Shown: positions 47,755 through 59,330 of the stretch, in pieces
Numbering within the stretch: the first letter of the stretch is position 1
Layout: the number at the start of each line of letters is the position of its first letter
Source: Przewalskia tangutica
Taxonomy: Eukaryota; Streptophyta; Magnoliopsida; Solanales; Solanaceae
Reading direction: 5' to 3'
Length of the DNA: 64,000 nt
NCBI GenBank assembly: GCA_029844215.1
Contig: CM056738.1
Span: 48,062,388-48,126,387, forward strand
Program-made: the position numbers and the translations under genes
The notes under the pieces: model-generated
What the model was told of the DNA's origin: nothing
The model's database searches: none
What the model saw: the letters and a program-made list of their open reading frames with translations, nothing else

Positions 47755-48930
47755 ATGCCTCCGCGTAAGGCAACCCGCCCGTGGCGGCAAGGCAAAGAGG
47801 AGTCTGAGTAGAGCAATGGCAGAGACCACAAGACTGAGCCTCCATCCCGCACCGAGCAGCAGGAGATGAGTTACGGAGCGGCCCGATTAATGGCCGTGGT
47901 CAGGCCGACTGAGGATAGCCGACGCAGCAGCCCAAAGAGCACCAGCCGTTCACCCTAGATCGATAGTTCGAGGCTACGGATTTTCCGAGTCAGAGCCGCC
48001 AGAGTTTTATGGGTCGAGGCCTGAGGATGATCCGCAGGAGTTCATCCGACAGTTACAGCGGATCATGAGAGTGATCAAGGCATCGGAGGCCGAGTCGGTG
48101 GTCCTAGGTTCGCATCAGCTGCGTGATACCGCAGTCGACTGGTTTGATTCGTGGGAGCTGTCCCGGGGAGAGCATGCACTTCCAGCTTTATGGGACGAGT
48201 TCTCAGAGGCCTTTCTTGCACATTTCTTGCCTCCACGCATGGCGAGGGCTCGGCGCATAGATTTTTGGTGTTACGTAATCCGCGCATAGCCGAGTACAAT
48301 GTGGAGTTCGACTCATCGCCCGTGACGCCCTCGCTGTAGCTAGTATGGAGGATCGAGTGCACCGATTTGTTACAGGCTCGATGATCACCTAGCCGAGTTG
48401 TTCGTGTAGCTCTTCACCGCATGGACATTGCCCGCACGCAGCTTATGACCGGGATGTGAGAGAGGATAAATCGACGGAATGACCAGTGGTCGCAGAAGAG
48501 GCTGCAATGCAGGTCCTTTGTGACTTTCGAGGCGGACCGCCAAGAATGTGCCGCGATGCGCTTCCACCAAGACAGAGTGGTCCTCCACACTTTCGACCTT
48601 CGAGATATTCAGAGCAGTCGTGGCTCCTGTGTTTCAGATTTTCGCGAGCAGCGAGTGCTCGCACGGATGAGGTTGCCCTTGTCTCAGGCCGCCAGTGGAA
48701 AGCTTCATAGCGAGAGTGTCGTACTAACTCTGAGATTGTTATTTTTGCGCCAACAGGCCATCCGGCAAGAGATCGTCCACTGGGTAGCACGGGTAGGATA
48801 GCATGGACTACTAGAGCAGCTATGGTTCTTCACCTTCCATAGCCAGCAGATGTTCATACACCGGCAGCCCCTGTAGAGGTCGCGGTGGAAGTTCCCGATT
48901 TAGCGGTCCTTGAACCGCCTATTTTCGTGT
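47755..48930 (+). pseudogene. P3 gag
   Basis: Starts at ATG 47755 (MPPRKATRP). The capsid is open over 48065-48289: MRVIKASEAESVVLGSHQLR, then a DWFDSWELSRGE block and FLAHFLPPRMARARRIDF, the best preserved first half of a Retrotrans_gag domain in this window. NVEFDS follows at about 48297, after a frame change. The knuckle area (48700-48790) is poor: GEC-like and GHPAR-like pieces remain but the Cys pairs are lost. P3 inserted cleanly (CTTAT duplication), so either it decayed afterwards, the sequence is faulty, or Gag came from elsewhere. Confidence 0.8.
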
Positions 48931-49859
48931 ATATCCTTAACCCTTTAAAGATTTGTATGCATGATATGATGACCTTATTATCAGGTGCTACGCTCGGATA
49001 GCGTTATGATGGTTATGAGTTAGAAAGCTTGGCTAGTTGAAAGGATTTGTATGGGGGCATGGAAAGTGTGAACTTTAGAATATTTCATGTTGAGACCTTA
49101 GATGCGTCGCCTTGAGTACCGATTTTGCAAGTGATCCTTGTCGAATACATTTTATGCCTAGAATGTGTTGTGTGATAATTTCCTCGAGTAGTGTTAAACG
49201 GAAGTGGTAGCTTTCATGACCGTTGAGGTAAGATTGTTCCGGTCGGGAACAAGAGCGTGACGCGTTAGTGGATCGGGTCAGCCATGTTGAGGCCAACCCG
49301 CGCCGGTTTCAAAGTGGGTCACTCGGGTGGTCCCGCCAGTGGTAGGTCACGAGGTGCTAGGCCCAAGTTTTGATGACCATCGATGAGTTCGTGGGTATGT
49401 TCGACCAGACCGGTTCGCAAGGCGGGAATGGCCTTAGAAAAGAAGTGAAGCTAGTAAGATGACCAAGTTTGGAGGTAGTGGCTCCAAGGGTTGGAAACAG
49501 AAGCGTTGACTAAAGTGTGGTACGTATACTAGAAGAGTTCAAGTGTTCGAGAAGAGTACGACGAGTAAGGGTAGAGGCGAGCATGTATTGCGAGCATAGA
49601 TATGATCATTTCGCAAGAGAGAAGATGCGATGGATGTATATTTTAGACCTCGTGAATCGCACGCAGCCCGGCACCATTTGTTGGGTCGCCGAGTGACACT
49701 AGAACCTCGCGCAAAGTGACAAAAGTTTGTGATGTTAGAGGTGTTTCGTGGACTTGGATGTAAGCATTTACGCGTGTTTCGTGGCTTGTGGCGTTGGCAA
49801 CTTATTAGAAGAACTCTATCATTATCCGTCTTGAGAAAGAACATTCGACGAATGTTTCT
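48931..49859 (+). other. P3 3' tail replacing pol
   Basis: Noncoding-looking stretch of about 930 bases. It opens with gtgtatatccttaaccctt and tgcatgatatgatgacc (as in P1 at 6100-6150) and includes aggccaacccgcgcc near 49290, a damaged form of the GCGGGTCAACCCGC near-palindrome. Confidence 0.7.
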
Positions 49860-49871
49860 AAGCGAGGAGAA
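49860..49871 (+). promoter_or_regulatory. P3 polypurine tract
   Basis: aagcgaggagaa before TGTTATACC; one C interrupts the purine run, unlike in P1. Confidence 0.75.
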
Positions 49872-52800
49872 TGTTATACCCTATTTCCGCAGTATGCACG
49901 AGGCGACGATTATAATTTAAGCCTTAAGGATTGGCTAGTTTCGAATATTGTACACAACTACCGTTAGAGTCGTTTTCGACTAAACGCTTCCACAGCTTTT
50001 GTAGGGAAAATTCGCTATGTCATTTATAATTTTTGCGGATTTTTCCGAGAGACGAACATTTTGGATCAACGAGGGTGACATGTGTCACCTCACATCGATG
50101 AAGTGGCGGTAATGCTTGGCCGATTGGGTCTGTGTAGTTGGTAGGATATTTTGTGCAAGTTGTGTGGTAGATGGATAAGGTACACATGGTGGAAATCTAG
50201 CCCTACACTTGCACCACACTTGTCTTCATCTTGGCCATTGGTCGCCTTCACTGACCTATAAATACCCCTTAGTTGATGAACTTTCTTCATCCAAAAATTG
50301 AGCAATCTACCTAAGTCTCAAAATACTCCCTCCCTCTTGCGGTTCTCGTCCAAAGCCTCTCCCCCTCCTCCTAGTGGCCTCGCCGAGAGCCCCCTCATGG
50401 TGTTTGGCCGTGGCACCCCTAGCCTAGTTGTCTCGTATAAATACCCCTTGTAGTGGTATAGAAATACTCTCCTAGTATTGTTGTTATGTCCAAATACCTT
50501 GGCCCAAATACCTTGTAGTATTCCCAAGGTTACACTTATACTAGCCCAGAAATACCATTATACTTTCCCTCAGTCGCTAAAACGAAACCCTAAGTAAATC
50601 TTCACCCGTAGAAGTTATAAGTAGAAGTTGGTTAGAACTTCTAAGGGTTGGTTGAGCGGCCTGAGCGCACTGAGTAGAGCTAAACCTTGCTCAGATCGAC
50701 ATATAAACTCGGATAATTTTGGGCTTATCGAGGTCAAGTACTACGCAGGTGCGATCTACGTGGCTTAAGGAGTAGCCGACGGTTTGAAGTACTTGGAGCG
50801 CTTTGCTATTAGTCGGACTGCCGCGAGGTATGTGAACCTCTTCCTATCTCTTCTAGCATGATATGTGTGAACTATGTAGTACGGCAGACGCATACGTGTT
50901 AACCGTGTTTGATTTTTTAAACATAAAGTGTTATAACGGCTTTATGGGAAGTCAAGTTATAACTTTTATGTAGGTAAGAAAATACTTTATGGTTTTAAAA
51001 GGTAATCGATGTGAATTATAATCGCTAGTTATAATAAAGAACTTGATGTATTTCAAAAGAGTTATAAATCGCTTTGAAGGAGAGTAACACTTGGTTTTAA
51101 AGGTTTTAAAAAGAGTTATACTAGCTTTACGGAAGTTAGGTATAATGTCTTAAGAAAGGTAAAGAAAATGGTTTACTGATGTTAGAAGTTAAAAGACTTG
51201 ATCTTATAAGATAAGAGGCTTAACTTATTTGTTTTAATGTGGATGTTTGTGTGAAACCTCATTCGTGAGTAATGAGTACTTGGTTTTATTTAAAGGGATA
51301 ATGTTTTACCGATTTCTAAATCGTAATGTGTATCGGCAGCACCACCGCAGCTAATAAAGGAGAATGTATTGAATAATGAAGTATTGTATTAAAACCAAGA
51401 GAAACCTCCATCCGCATGTAAGCTAAGATGAGACAAAATGATATTACATATCCTAGATCATGGTCGCTTAATAAGATCGATTATAAACAAGAATAAACTA
51501 CTCACATATAAGGCATACGCTTCTCAAATCATTAAAGGAGAATTATGTTTTAAAGGATTAAAACTAGGAACTACGAAACCTTTTCTAAAAATGAGAAACT
51601 TGAGCATTTGAAATTAGGCAAACTTGAACGCTTGGAAAATAAGGTTGTTACTTGATTTTACAAAGGAAAACCTTTGTTTACTTAACAATGTTCGTCACTC
51701 TATTTTTATACTACGGACATCGTGACTTTTATAAAAGGAATGGATCTCTTTAAAAGGAATTTAACGTGACGTAGTACTTTTAGGTTAAAAACCCGACTTT
51801 GGCATAAAATGGAAGTAACTTGAGTTGTGTAACTTGCCTATGCTTGTGTTGTGTAACTTGCCTATACCGTTGTTGTGTAACTTGCCTATGCTTGTGTTGT
51901 GTAACTTGCCTATGCTTGTTGTCACGTAACTTGCTTATGCTTGTGGTGATAGCCTTGGTTGTGCAAGAATGGTTATTTTATGGACTAGCTCTCCATGAGG
52001 TTTCTTATCGCTCGCCTTGGTCCCCGTGGTCGGCTCGCATTGCCCTGCCTCATGGCTGATTCGCTCGTACCCGTAGTCACCGCACTTGCCCCGCTCGGTG
52101 TAGTGACGGTCTCGTGATACGCTCGTCCCCGTGGTCACCAGACTTGCCCCGCCACCACGTGACCGGCCTTGGTATCCAGAGTCGGCTCTCGCACTTGCCC
52201 CGTGACGGCCGTGTTTGGTTGCATTATATTATTGGTACGGCCGGATCCGTAGTTATACTTGTCCTATACGGTTTTTACGACACGTGGGACTCGTGTTCAT
52301 GTATACTCCTTGGTATTGTCATATCATAAACCGCCAGCATGAGGAAGAAATTCCACGCACGAGTGATAAATTGGAGCGCGAGTCCCCGACTTGATGTAAC
52401 TAGTTATATGTTATGCATCGTAGTTTGGTCATCATACATGTCTCCCGCTTTATATAGACTATTATGATTTCATTTACGTGATTTACGCTTCACATACTGT
52501 ACCGTTTCATCGACCTCCTTCGGCCGCGTTCACGCCGCAGTAAGTACATCGTCGCCGATCCCCGCCTTGGATCACCTTTCACGCATCAAGCCCCGTTCCT
52601 TCGAGGCTTATCTTTTGTATGTGTTCCCGAGTTGTAGGTTCTGTACATTCTGTGGTATGGCGGGCCCCGTCCGTCATAGTTGTTGTAAATCTTAGAGGTC
52701 TCAGAGTAATCGGTGGTTTTGTAAAAGGTTTAAACTGCTCGTTTTGAAAGAGTTGTTTATATATATTTTATTGGAAGGTAACCGCTTGGTTGGCCTGCTT

Positions 52801-52912
52801 TATTATCTTGTCTCATGTTCATGTTTAAGTTTTTATTTCACTGGTTTTCTCCGATGTTGTATCACTAGGGTGCCCGGTAAGGCACGACCACGGCCCGGAT
52901 CGGGTCGTGACA
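49872..52912 (+). repeat. P3 3' LTR
   Basis: 3,041 bp, matching the 5' LTR throughout, with the TATA box at 50257-50264, five short repeats at 51824-51942 and the cassette at about 52005-52330. It ends GGATCGGGTCGTGACA. Confidence 0.92.
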
Positions 52913-53912
52913 CTTATTCTACTAAAATTGGGCAAGACTTCCCTACCCACAAATTACACAAGTTCATCAGAATACACCCTATGTAAGTACAGTTCAATTC
53001 TCTTCTTATATACCTTCCTCAGATATAACTTATACTCAATTCTACACTTACAATATGTAATCTCCAATTACAATAAGGACAAGATTATTTACCTCGATAA
53101 GCCCACAATTATCCAAGATATATGTCGATCCCGAGCAAGGTTTAGCTCCTATTCAACGCTCCAATTCGCCTCCAAGAAACCCTTAGAAGTTCTACACAAC
53201 TTCTACTAATTACTTCAACCAACTATGAAGATTTTCCTGTGGTTTCGCTTGTGACTAATGGATATAAAGTAGTATTTCGGGCTTTTAGTATAGAGGTGAC
53301 TTTGGAATACTACAAGGTATTTGGGCGAGGTATTTTGTAATAGTAATAATCCTAGGGAATACTTTTCTACCAGGGGGTATTTCACGAGAACAACTAGGAA
53401 AGGGGGTGTGTCTCATGAGAACACAAGGAGAGGGGGGGAGAGTGTTGGACGAGAGCTTCAAAGGGAGGAGGGAGTTTTTGAGACTTGGAATTTGTTAAGT
53501 GGATGAAGAATAAGTCTTGCACTTGAGGGGTATTTATAGGCCAATCAATGGCCAAGATTAAGGCAAGTGGAGGGCAAGTGGAGGGTGTAGATTTGGACAA
53601 GTGTGTGTGAGTCCCACCTTATCCATCTACCACACAAAATATCTAGCCAAACATTGACCAAATGTTTAAGGCCTTTTACATTAAAAAAAATGTGCCAAGA
53701 GACCCTCACCAAACCGTCCAGTTGAGGGTGACAAGTGTCGCCCTCTCGTTGGTCCAAAATATTTCATCTCTCGGAAAAATCCGCAAAAATAATAAATGTC
53801 GCAACCGTAATTTCATCTCTCGCTGGTTGAGAACAAATTTCGTCCCTTATGCCTACTTAAGGCTTAAACTTTAGACGCACGCCTCACGCATATACCAAAA
53901 TACGGTATAACA
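52913..53912 (-). repeat. M2 5' LTR, right piece
   Basis: Continues the M2 LTR after P3 (cttattctactaaaattggg) to aaaatacggtataaca. Reversed TATA box at 53531-53538. Near-identical to 29300-30358, except that about 50 bases (the tttcccttcgcaaag part) are missing near 53810. Confidence 0.88.
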
Positions 53913-56389
53913 GATCGAGCGTAAGGAATATGAGTTAAACGTTGCTCATGATCGACTTAAATCTTGGATAATTTTGGGCTTGTCGAGGTAATGATCTATG
54001 TCCTTCTATTGTAATTGAAGATTACATATTGTAGTAGTTTATAATTGAGTAAGATATATGGAAGGATGATTAAAAAGAATTGAACTGTATTTACATTGGA
54101 CTATATTTACAGTAGACTTATGTAGTATTATTGTGTGGCAGAATTGTACACGTCCGGGTAGGCGTGTAATTCCCTTGGAGTTGTTGGCTTGGTAGGATAT
54201 TTATGTGATTGCGGGGGGGGGGGGGGGGGAGGTGCTGCCCAATTTTCCGTAGAATAAGGAACCTGACACTTAGAATGTTCTACGAAGAAGTCTAGACGTT
54301 GATAGATGTGTTTTGTTTATTATAGGTGGGTACTCTACGCGCGGCATACTCGACTTGGCTTGTGGATTAAGCCGAAGAGGTATGTGATTCTTCCTATTCT
54401 CTTGAGCATGATTATATGTGAAATATATAGTGCGGTAGACGCACGTGTGTTAAAGGAGTTTGACTTCCTTTTTGTGTCCTTGACTTGATTTTAAAAGCTA
54501 GGTGACTTGATGTAAAATGTTAAGGACTTGCGTGGTTTTTGTTGGTTTTAAACATAAAGTGTTATAATAGTTTTATGGGAAGTTAGTTATAACGAATGTA
54601 TGAAAATGAAAGAATGGTTTTATTATTGGATTTAAAATGATAACTTGACATTTTAAAAGTAGGAGGACGGTTTCCTTAAAAGATATGAGATTTGATTCAA
54701 AGATTATGAGACTTAATTTTGAAAGTAAAGAGACTTGACTTATAAATAACTTGATTTTGAGAAAGGAGAAGTAACTTGATTTAAAGGTATAGGTTACTTG
54801 TTTTGAAAGGAGTAAGTTACTCGGGTTTTTAAGAAGTATACTTGACGTTGTTTTAAAAAGGGTAAGCCACTTGGTTTAAAAAGTATATTGCTACTTGACT
54901 TTTTAAAAAAGGAGAAGTGTCTTGGTTTAAAAAGAAGGCATGGTATTGTCTTGATTTGGTTTTAAAGGAAGACATGGTATTGTCTTGTTTTGGTTTAAAA
55001 AGAAGGCATGATATTGTTTTGATTTACTTAAAATGATAGTTACTCTATTTTGATACTACGGGTGTTAGTATCAGGTGGCTTTTATGAAAGGAATGTATCT
55101 TTTTAAAGAGTTTAAGTACGTAGTACTTTGGGGTTAAAACCCGGATTTTTGGCATAAAATAAAAGTACCTTGAGTGTGAGTAACTTGCCTATGTTTGCTT
55201 GTGATAGCCTTGTTGTGCAAGTATTGTATCCTTATGCTACCGCGTCTCGATGGAGGGCCTGGTCATGTTATTCTTGATCACTTGGGCATACCGACTCGAT
55301 AGATGGTCCACTGTATCGCGCCATGATGAGGTTCGTTCTCGTTGATAGTGTTATTCCATGGACTAGCTCTCCACGAGGTTTCATCACGCAGTGGATCCGT
55401 AGCTAGCTCGATTGCCCCTTGCCAAGTTGCCGATACAGCCGGTTCTCGTAGTTGACTTTTGTACTTGCCTCGGTGTTAGGATGAAGTTTCGTGACGCAGG
55501 TGGATCGGTGGTTAGCCTACGACTTGCCCTGGCCGACGTGATGCAGGTGGATCGGTAGAGGCTATCGATTGCCCCTGGCCACCCGTGATACGCTTATTTA
55601 GTATTGTTGGTACGGAGGTTCGTAGTCGGCTTTCGTGACTTGCCTTGCGATTGAGGATGCAAGGTGGATTTGGTAGCTATGCCTTCGTACTTGCCCCGTA
55701 CGGTTCTTATGACACAGGTGAGACCTGGTGTTCATGTGTACTCCTTGGTATTATTATATCATATCACGGTGAGGAAGGAATTCCACGGGCATGATTGATA
55801 TTGTGGGCGTGAGACCCATGGTTATATTTGAGTGATGACTTGAGGGCGTGAGTCCCTGACTTGACATGACTGCTTATATGTTGTGTACTGTAGTTTGGTT
55901 ATCATACATGTCTCCTGCTTTATATAGACTAGTATGATTTCATTTACAAGATTTTCGGCCACATACTTGGTACTGCAGATCGACCTCTCCTTCGGGACCG
56001 CGTACGCCGCAGTAGAGGTACACCGTTGTTGATCCTCACCATAGGATCACAGTCAGCTCTTGGGAAGCTCCGCTTCTCCGAGGCTTATCTTTTGGTATGA
56101 TTCCTCGAGATTGTAGGTTCTGTACATCTGTGGTACGCGGCCCTGTCCCGTCGTTGTTGTTATAAAATTCTTAGAGGTCTGTAGTACTGTTGTGGGCAGG
56201 GTTTGTAAAGGATGTAACTGTTCAAGTTTTTATGTTTATACAGAAAGGTGACCGTTTTGGTTAGCCTATTTCTTATTGTATATCTGTTTCATGTTCAAGT
56301 TTTTATTTCCACTGGTTTTTCTCTGATGTAGTATCACTAGGGTGCCCGGGGTAAGGCACCAGTCGCGGGCCCGAGATCGGGTCGTGACA
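53913..56389 (+). repeat. P1 3' LTR, right part
   Basis: Resumes the P1 LTR (gatcgagcgtaagg) and ends GATCGGGTCGTGACA. It includes AT-rich blocks, a reverse-strand GGCAAGTACG cassette (about 55390-55700) and a U5 end almost identical to 4148-4614. A G17 run at 54213-54229 stands out. Confidence 0.88.
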
Positions 56390-56396
56390 CATAGTT

Positions 56397-56943
56397 TATT
56401 AGAAAGAAGGATGCTTCAGATGTGGTAGTTCAGACCACTTTATTAGAAAATATCCATAGAAAGAAGGTGATAGTATAAAAAAGTAAGCCTGAAAGAAGAA
56501 GAAGGGAACGTTCCTACAAACAGGATGAACACTGGACAAGTGATCAAATTGTAAAGAAGGCATTAGCTTCTATTGGATATTCCTCAAGTGATGATGAGGA
56601 TAATGAAGTGAAAGTTCTAAATAGATACCTAGTGGCAATAGAGGGGTCGGATACATGAGATATATTGGCATTAATGATCAACTCTGACTGAGATCCTATA
56701 GATAACAACTGCGTGGTAAACTTTTATCACTTCAAGGATGACATTCAAAATCTATCAAGAGAAAAACTAGAAAGGGTGGCTCATCTTGTCATCTATGCCT
56801 ATGAGAATCTCGAAAATATAAAAGGAAAAACAATGGAGATATTCACTTACCTTGAATTGGACCTCAAAAATCAAGTAGAAGAGCAGGAGAACATGGAAAA
56901 TAATTTATGCTTTGAAGGAAAAGGTTCTCAGACTAAGAAATGA
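56397..56943 (+). pseudogene. Copia-type gag remnant, plus strand
   Basis: Starts just right of P1. Knuckle at 56412-56456: CFRCGSSDHFIRKYP, i.e. CX2CX4HX4 with the last Cys replaced by Tyr (tat for tgt). A frame then reads KKALASIGYSSSDDEDNEV (about 56549-56605) and, after two stops, the open stretch 56713-56943 (VVNFYHFKDDIQNLSREKLE). An acidic segment followed by such a coiled region is typical of plant Ty1/copia Gag proteins with a long C-terminal extension. The rest of the element is not recognisable. P1 probably inserted into it. Confidence 0.65.
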
Positions 56944-58575
56944 GAATGTGAGACTAGAACTTGAGAAGGAAGAGCTTGGAGCCGCACTCAGATATAAAAA
57001 ATAGGGCTAAACAATAGTGAAAGGAAAATAAAGGTTTACTTAAAGATGTAAAGAGGGAGATACCTGTTGAGCATAACAAATATATAATGCTACAAGGAAA
57101 TTTAAAGGGAATGAAAGAAGAGACAAGTTTCTATTGGAACAAGTGCTCAGAACCCAAGAACTTGTGTGTTTCTATCTCACGAAACTGTAGAAGTATTGGA
57201 GATAAATGCCTGACTAGGGTCAAGGTAACTTCATAGAAACAAACAACACTTTGAGAATAGGAAATTCATGGAACCTGGTTCCTCAGCAAAAGGTGCATGT
57301 TTTACAAGATTGACTGAAGGATGTTCAAATCAGTCTACTTCCAGAATAAACAGACTTAAAACATACAAGGTTCCTAAAAACAATCAATGATTTGATTGAA
57401 TAGGACTACTGAGAGAAAACATGAATATGTATGGATGATCTGAACACAGGGATATATAAGAAAATAATAATTCCTCTCACTGAAGGCCTTGCATAACGGG
57501 AGTTTGTGAATCTATGATAAACGCACTACGATGAAGATGATCATTCTTGATAGATATACACTACAGAGAGCACAACAAAAGAAACCATGATCTGTCATTC
57601 CAAATATTGTCACTAGAACCTCATATTGTAAAACAAAATAAGAAGCAAGAGGGATGAGCTAAGAGGAAATGACCATATGTTCAATGTGTGGAATTAAAAG
57701 AGAATTTGCAAAGAGAATAGTCAAAGAGCAGATCCACACAAACATATTTCAACACATATAAATCAAGAATCACCTGAGAAATCAGATGAATGAACTAGTT
57801 CTCTGACAAATGGAGAAGAATGACATAAGATAGGAAAACAAACCAAGATGAGCATCAGTAATAAAACTGGAATCTCAGACAAAAAAGGAGTTTATTGAGG
57901 TATAGTTCAACCAAAGAAAAGAAAAAATGGGTATTGAAGAAACAGGAGCAGACCATACCTGACATTGTTATGAGAAGTAGCTTGAAAGAGCTAAATTGGA
58001 AGATGAACTGAGCACAACAGATTTCTCAACATCCTTGGCTATGAAAGGGAAGTGTTTAAGACAAATCTAAGTAAAACAATGTTTAACTCATTCTTATAAC
58101 TTAACTGGTAAAAACTTATGACATGATAAACTGAGCTCAGATGACAAATATAATAACGAAACTAGTCAAGGAACCTGGTTCTTCTGACTATCATCTTTGC
58201 ACCTCCTTCCGAATTGAAAGTAGCATAAATACTTTGGTACTGCTAAACCACCCAAGCTAGTCTTACAATCTCTTCCTTGATTGAAACCAATTTGAGTGAA
58301 TCCATATTTATCATTATCTATGAATCAAAAATCCAAACTTATAAATTTCCTCGTATTTTTGCAAGTCTAAGTAATCTTCTCTACATGACTCAGTAGATCA
58401 CAAAAATAAGTCTTCATAAATCACACACATGCTAAAAAATTGAAGAATATATTACAAAAGAAAATCAAAAGACATTCATGGGGAATGATAAAGTGAGATT
58501 TTGAAAAAAGAGAAAGATGCTGATTATGGAGAAACATTGGAGTAGTTTGTTGTCTATTAATTTCAATATACCTTA
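56944..58575. other. AT-rich degenerate sequence, no gene recognised
   Basis: About 1.6 kb full of stops in all frames, possibly the decayed continuation of the copia-type element at its left. It contains repeated small motifs such as gaacctggttcc (57269, 58170) but no motif of protease, integrase or RT that I can defend. Confidence 0.5.
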
Positions 58576-58579
58576 TGTA

Positions 58580-59330
58580 TCTAACTCATCTCCTTCCACT
58601 AGCTATCTATTTTGATCTTCTACTTCATTATCCTCATCATCATTTGAGGAATCACCCATAGCCGCTAATGTCTTTCTTACAATTTGATCAATTTGTCCAG
58701 TGTTCATCATGTTTCTAGGAACATGTTCCCTTTTTATTTTAAACTCATTCCTTCTACCATCATCTTTTTTCTCTGCAGATTCTCTAATGAAGTGGTCCTA
58801 ACTCCCACATCTAAAGCATCTTTCTTGATTTATTCTATCAGGACCTCTTGATCTTCTTGATGAACCTCCTCTAAGGAAGCCCTCTTTTTATAATCATTCT
58901 GTAGATTCTTTTGGTGTGCAATGCCACGTGTTCATCATCAAGGTCCCGATTATGGGCAGCTACAAGGACTAGGTTTATATATTTGCTAGTGGAGTATTCT
59001 TCTCTCTCTGGAGCTTCCTCATCTCATAGGTTTTTTAGTTTCTCATGAGTTGTTCCATTGTCAGTCTCCAAATTTTTTGCCTCCGTAATGTCATTCACTT
59101 TTCTATCACATTAGCCAGGGAGGGGATGTCAAGGAGCTTTTCGACTCTTCTTCTTTATGGAATAATCAATCATAGAGAATCTATTTCATTGGTTATTTAT
59201 GTGAACCTATTGAACATCTCTTGAAGATATTCTTCTTCATTCAACGTAAAGCTTGTATTTTCAATTTAATAAGATAACTTTGGATTTTTTGACATGACTT
59301 GTTCCTTCATATGTGGTTTGTAAGGTGTTT
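58580..59330 (-). pseudogene. Copia-type gag remnant, minus strand
   Basis: Inverted relative to the remnant at 56397. On the minus strand: EEYLQEMFNRFT (near 59230-59200), a MEQLM-type stretch near 59060, then the knuckle at about 58776-58818, CFRCGS-stop-DHFIRE, and NMMNTGQIDQIVRKTLAAMG with SSNDDEDNEV to about 58620. This is the middle and end of a UBN2-type copia Gag, with many stops. About 230 bases around the knuckle resemble the plus-strand copy. Confidence 0.65.

Larger units (their letters stand above)
44502..52912 (+). mobile_element. P3: gag-only gypsy element with perfect target duplication
   Basis: 8.4-kb element in the M2 5' LTR: 5' LTR 44502-47553 (3,052 bp), interior 47554-49871 (2.32 kb), 3' LTR 49872-52912 (3,041 bp). 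CTTAT at 44497-44501 and 52913-52917 is an exact 5-bp duplication, which proves a clean integration. The interior has gag and the 1-kb tail but no pol, so transposition must have used enzymes from elsewhere. Confidence 0.92.
7897..53912 (-). mobile_element. M2: gag-only gypsy element hosting four insertions
   Basis: Minus-strand element inside the P1 3' LTR. Its 3' LTR is in three pieces (7897-10097, 19714-19725, 29066-30358), its interior in two (30359-30835 and about 40286-42056) and its 5' LTR in two (about 42057-44501 and 52913-53912). Sequence resumes exactly across each insertion, e.g. gggccta at 30835 continues with gcaccctcgtg at 40291. Outer edges are TGTCACGA and ggtataaca, as in the other elements. 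The flanks are GGATT on the left and GATCG on the right; the right copy fits GGATT only if CTG-to-CG type errors are allowed. Without its insertions M2 is about 8.7 kb and encodes only Gag. Confidence 0.85.
4148..56389 (+). mobile_element. P1: outer gag-only gypsy element, split by nested insertions
   Basis: Outermost element. Its pieces are the 5' LTR remnant 4148-4614, the interior 4615-7061 and a 3' LTR in two parts, 7062-7896 and 53913-56389 (about 3.3 kb together). The last 465 bases of the two LTRs (4148-4614 and about 55925-56389) align almost base for base, both ending gatcgggtcgtgaca, which identifies them as LTRs of one element although they lie 52 kb apart. The interior (2.45 kb) encodes Gag and no pol. 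M1 interrupts the 5' LTR and M2, with all its own insertions, the 3' LTR. The bases after the right end are CATAG, a candidate target duplication whose partner is outside the window. Confidence 0.85.

Noticed and set aside
51820..52059. Cys-rich small protein (SCVTCLCLCCVTCL pattern)
   Set aside because: It is the translation of the short tandem repeat in the P3 LTR; no signal peptide or independent support.
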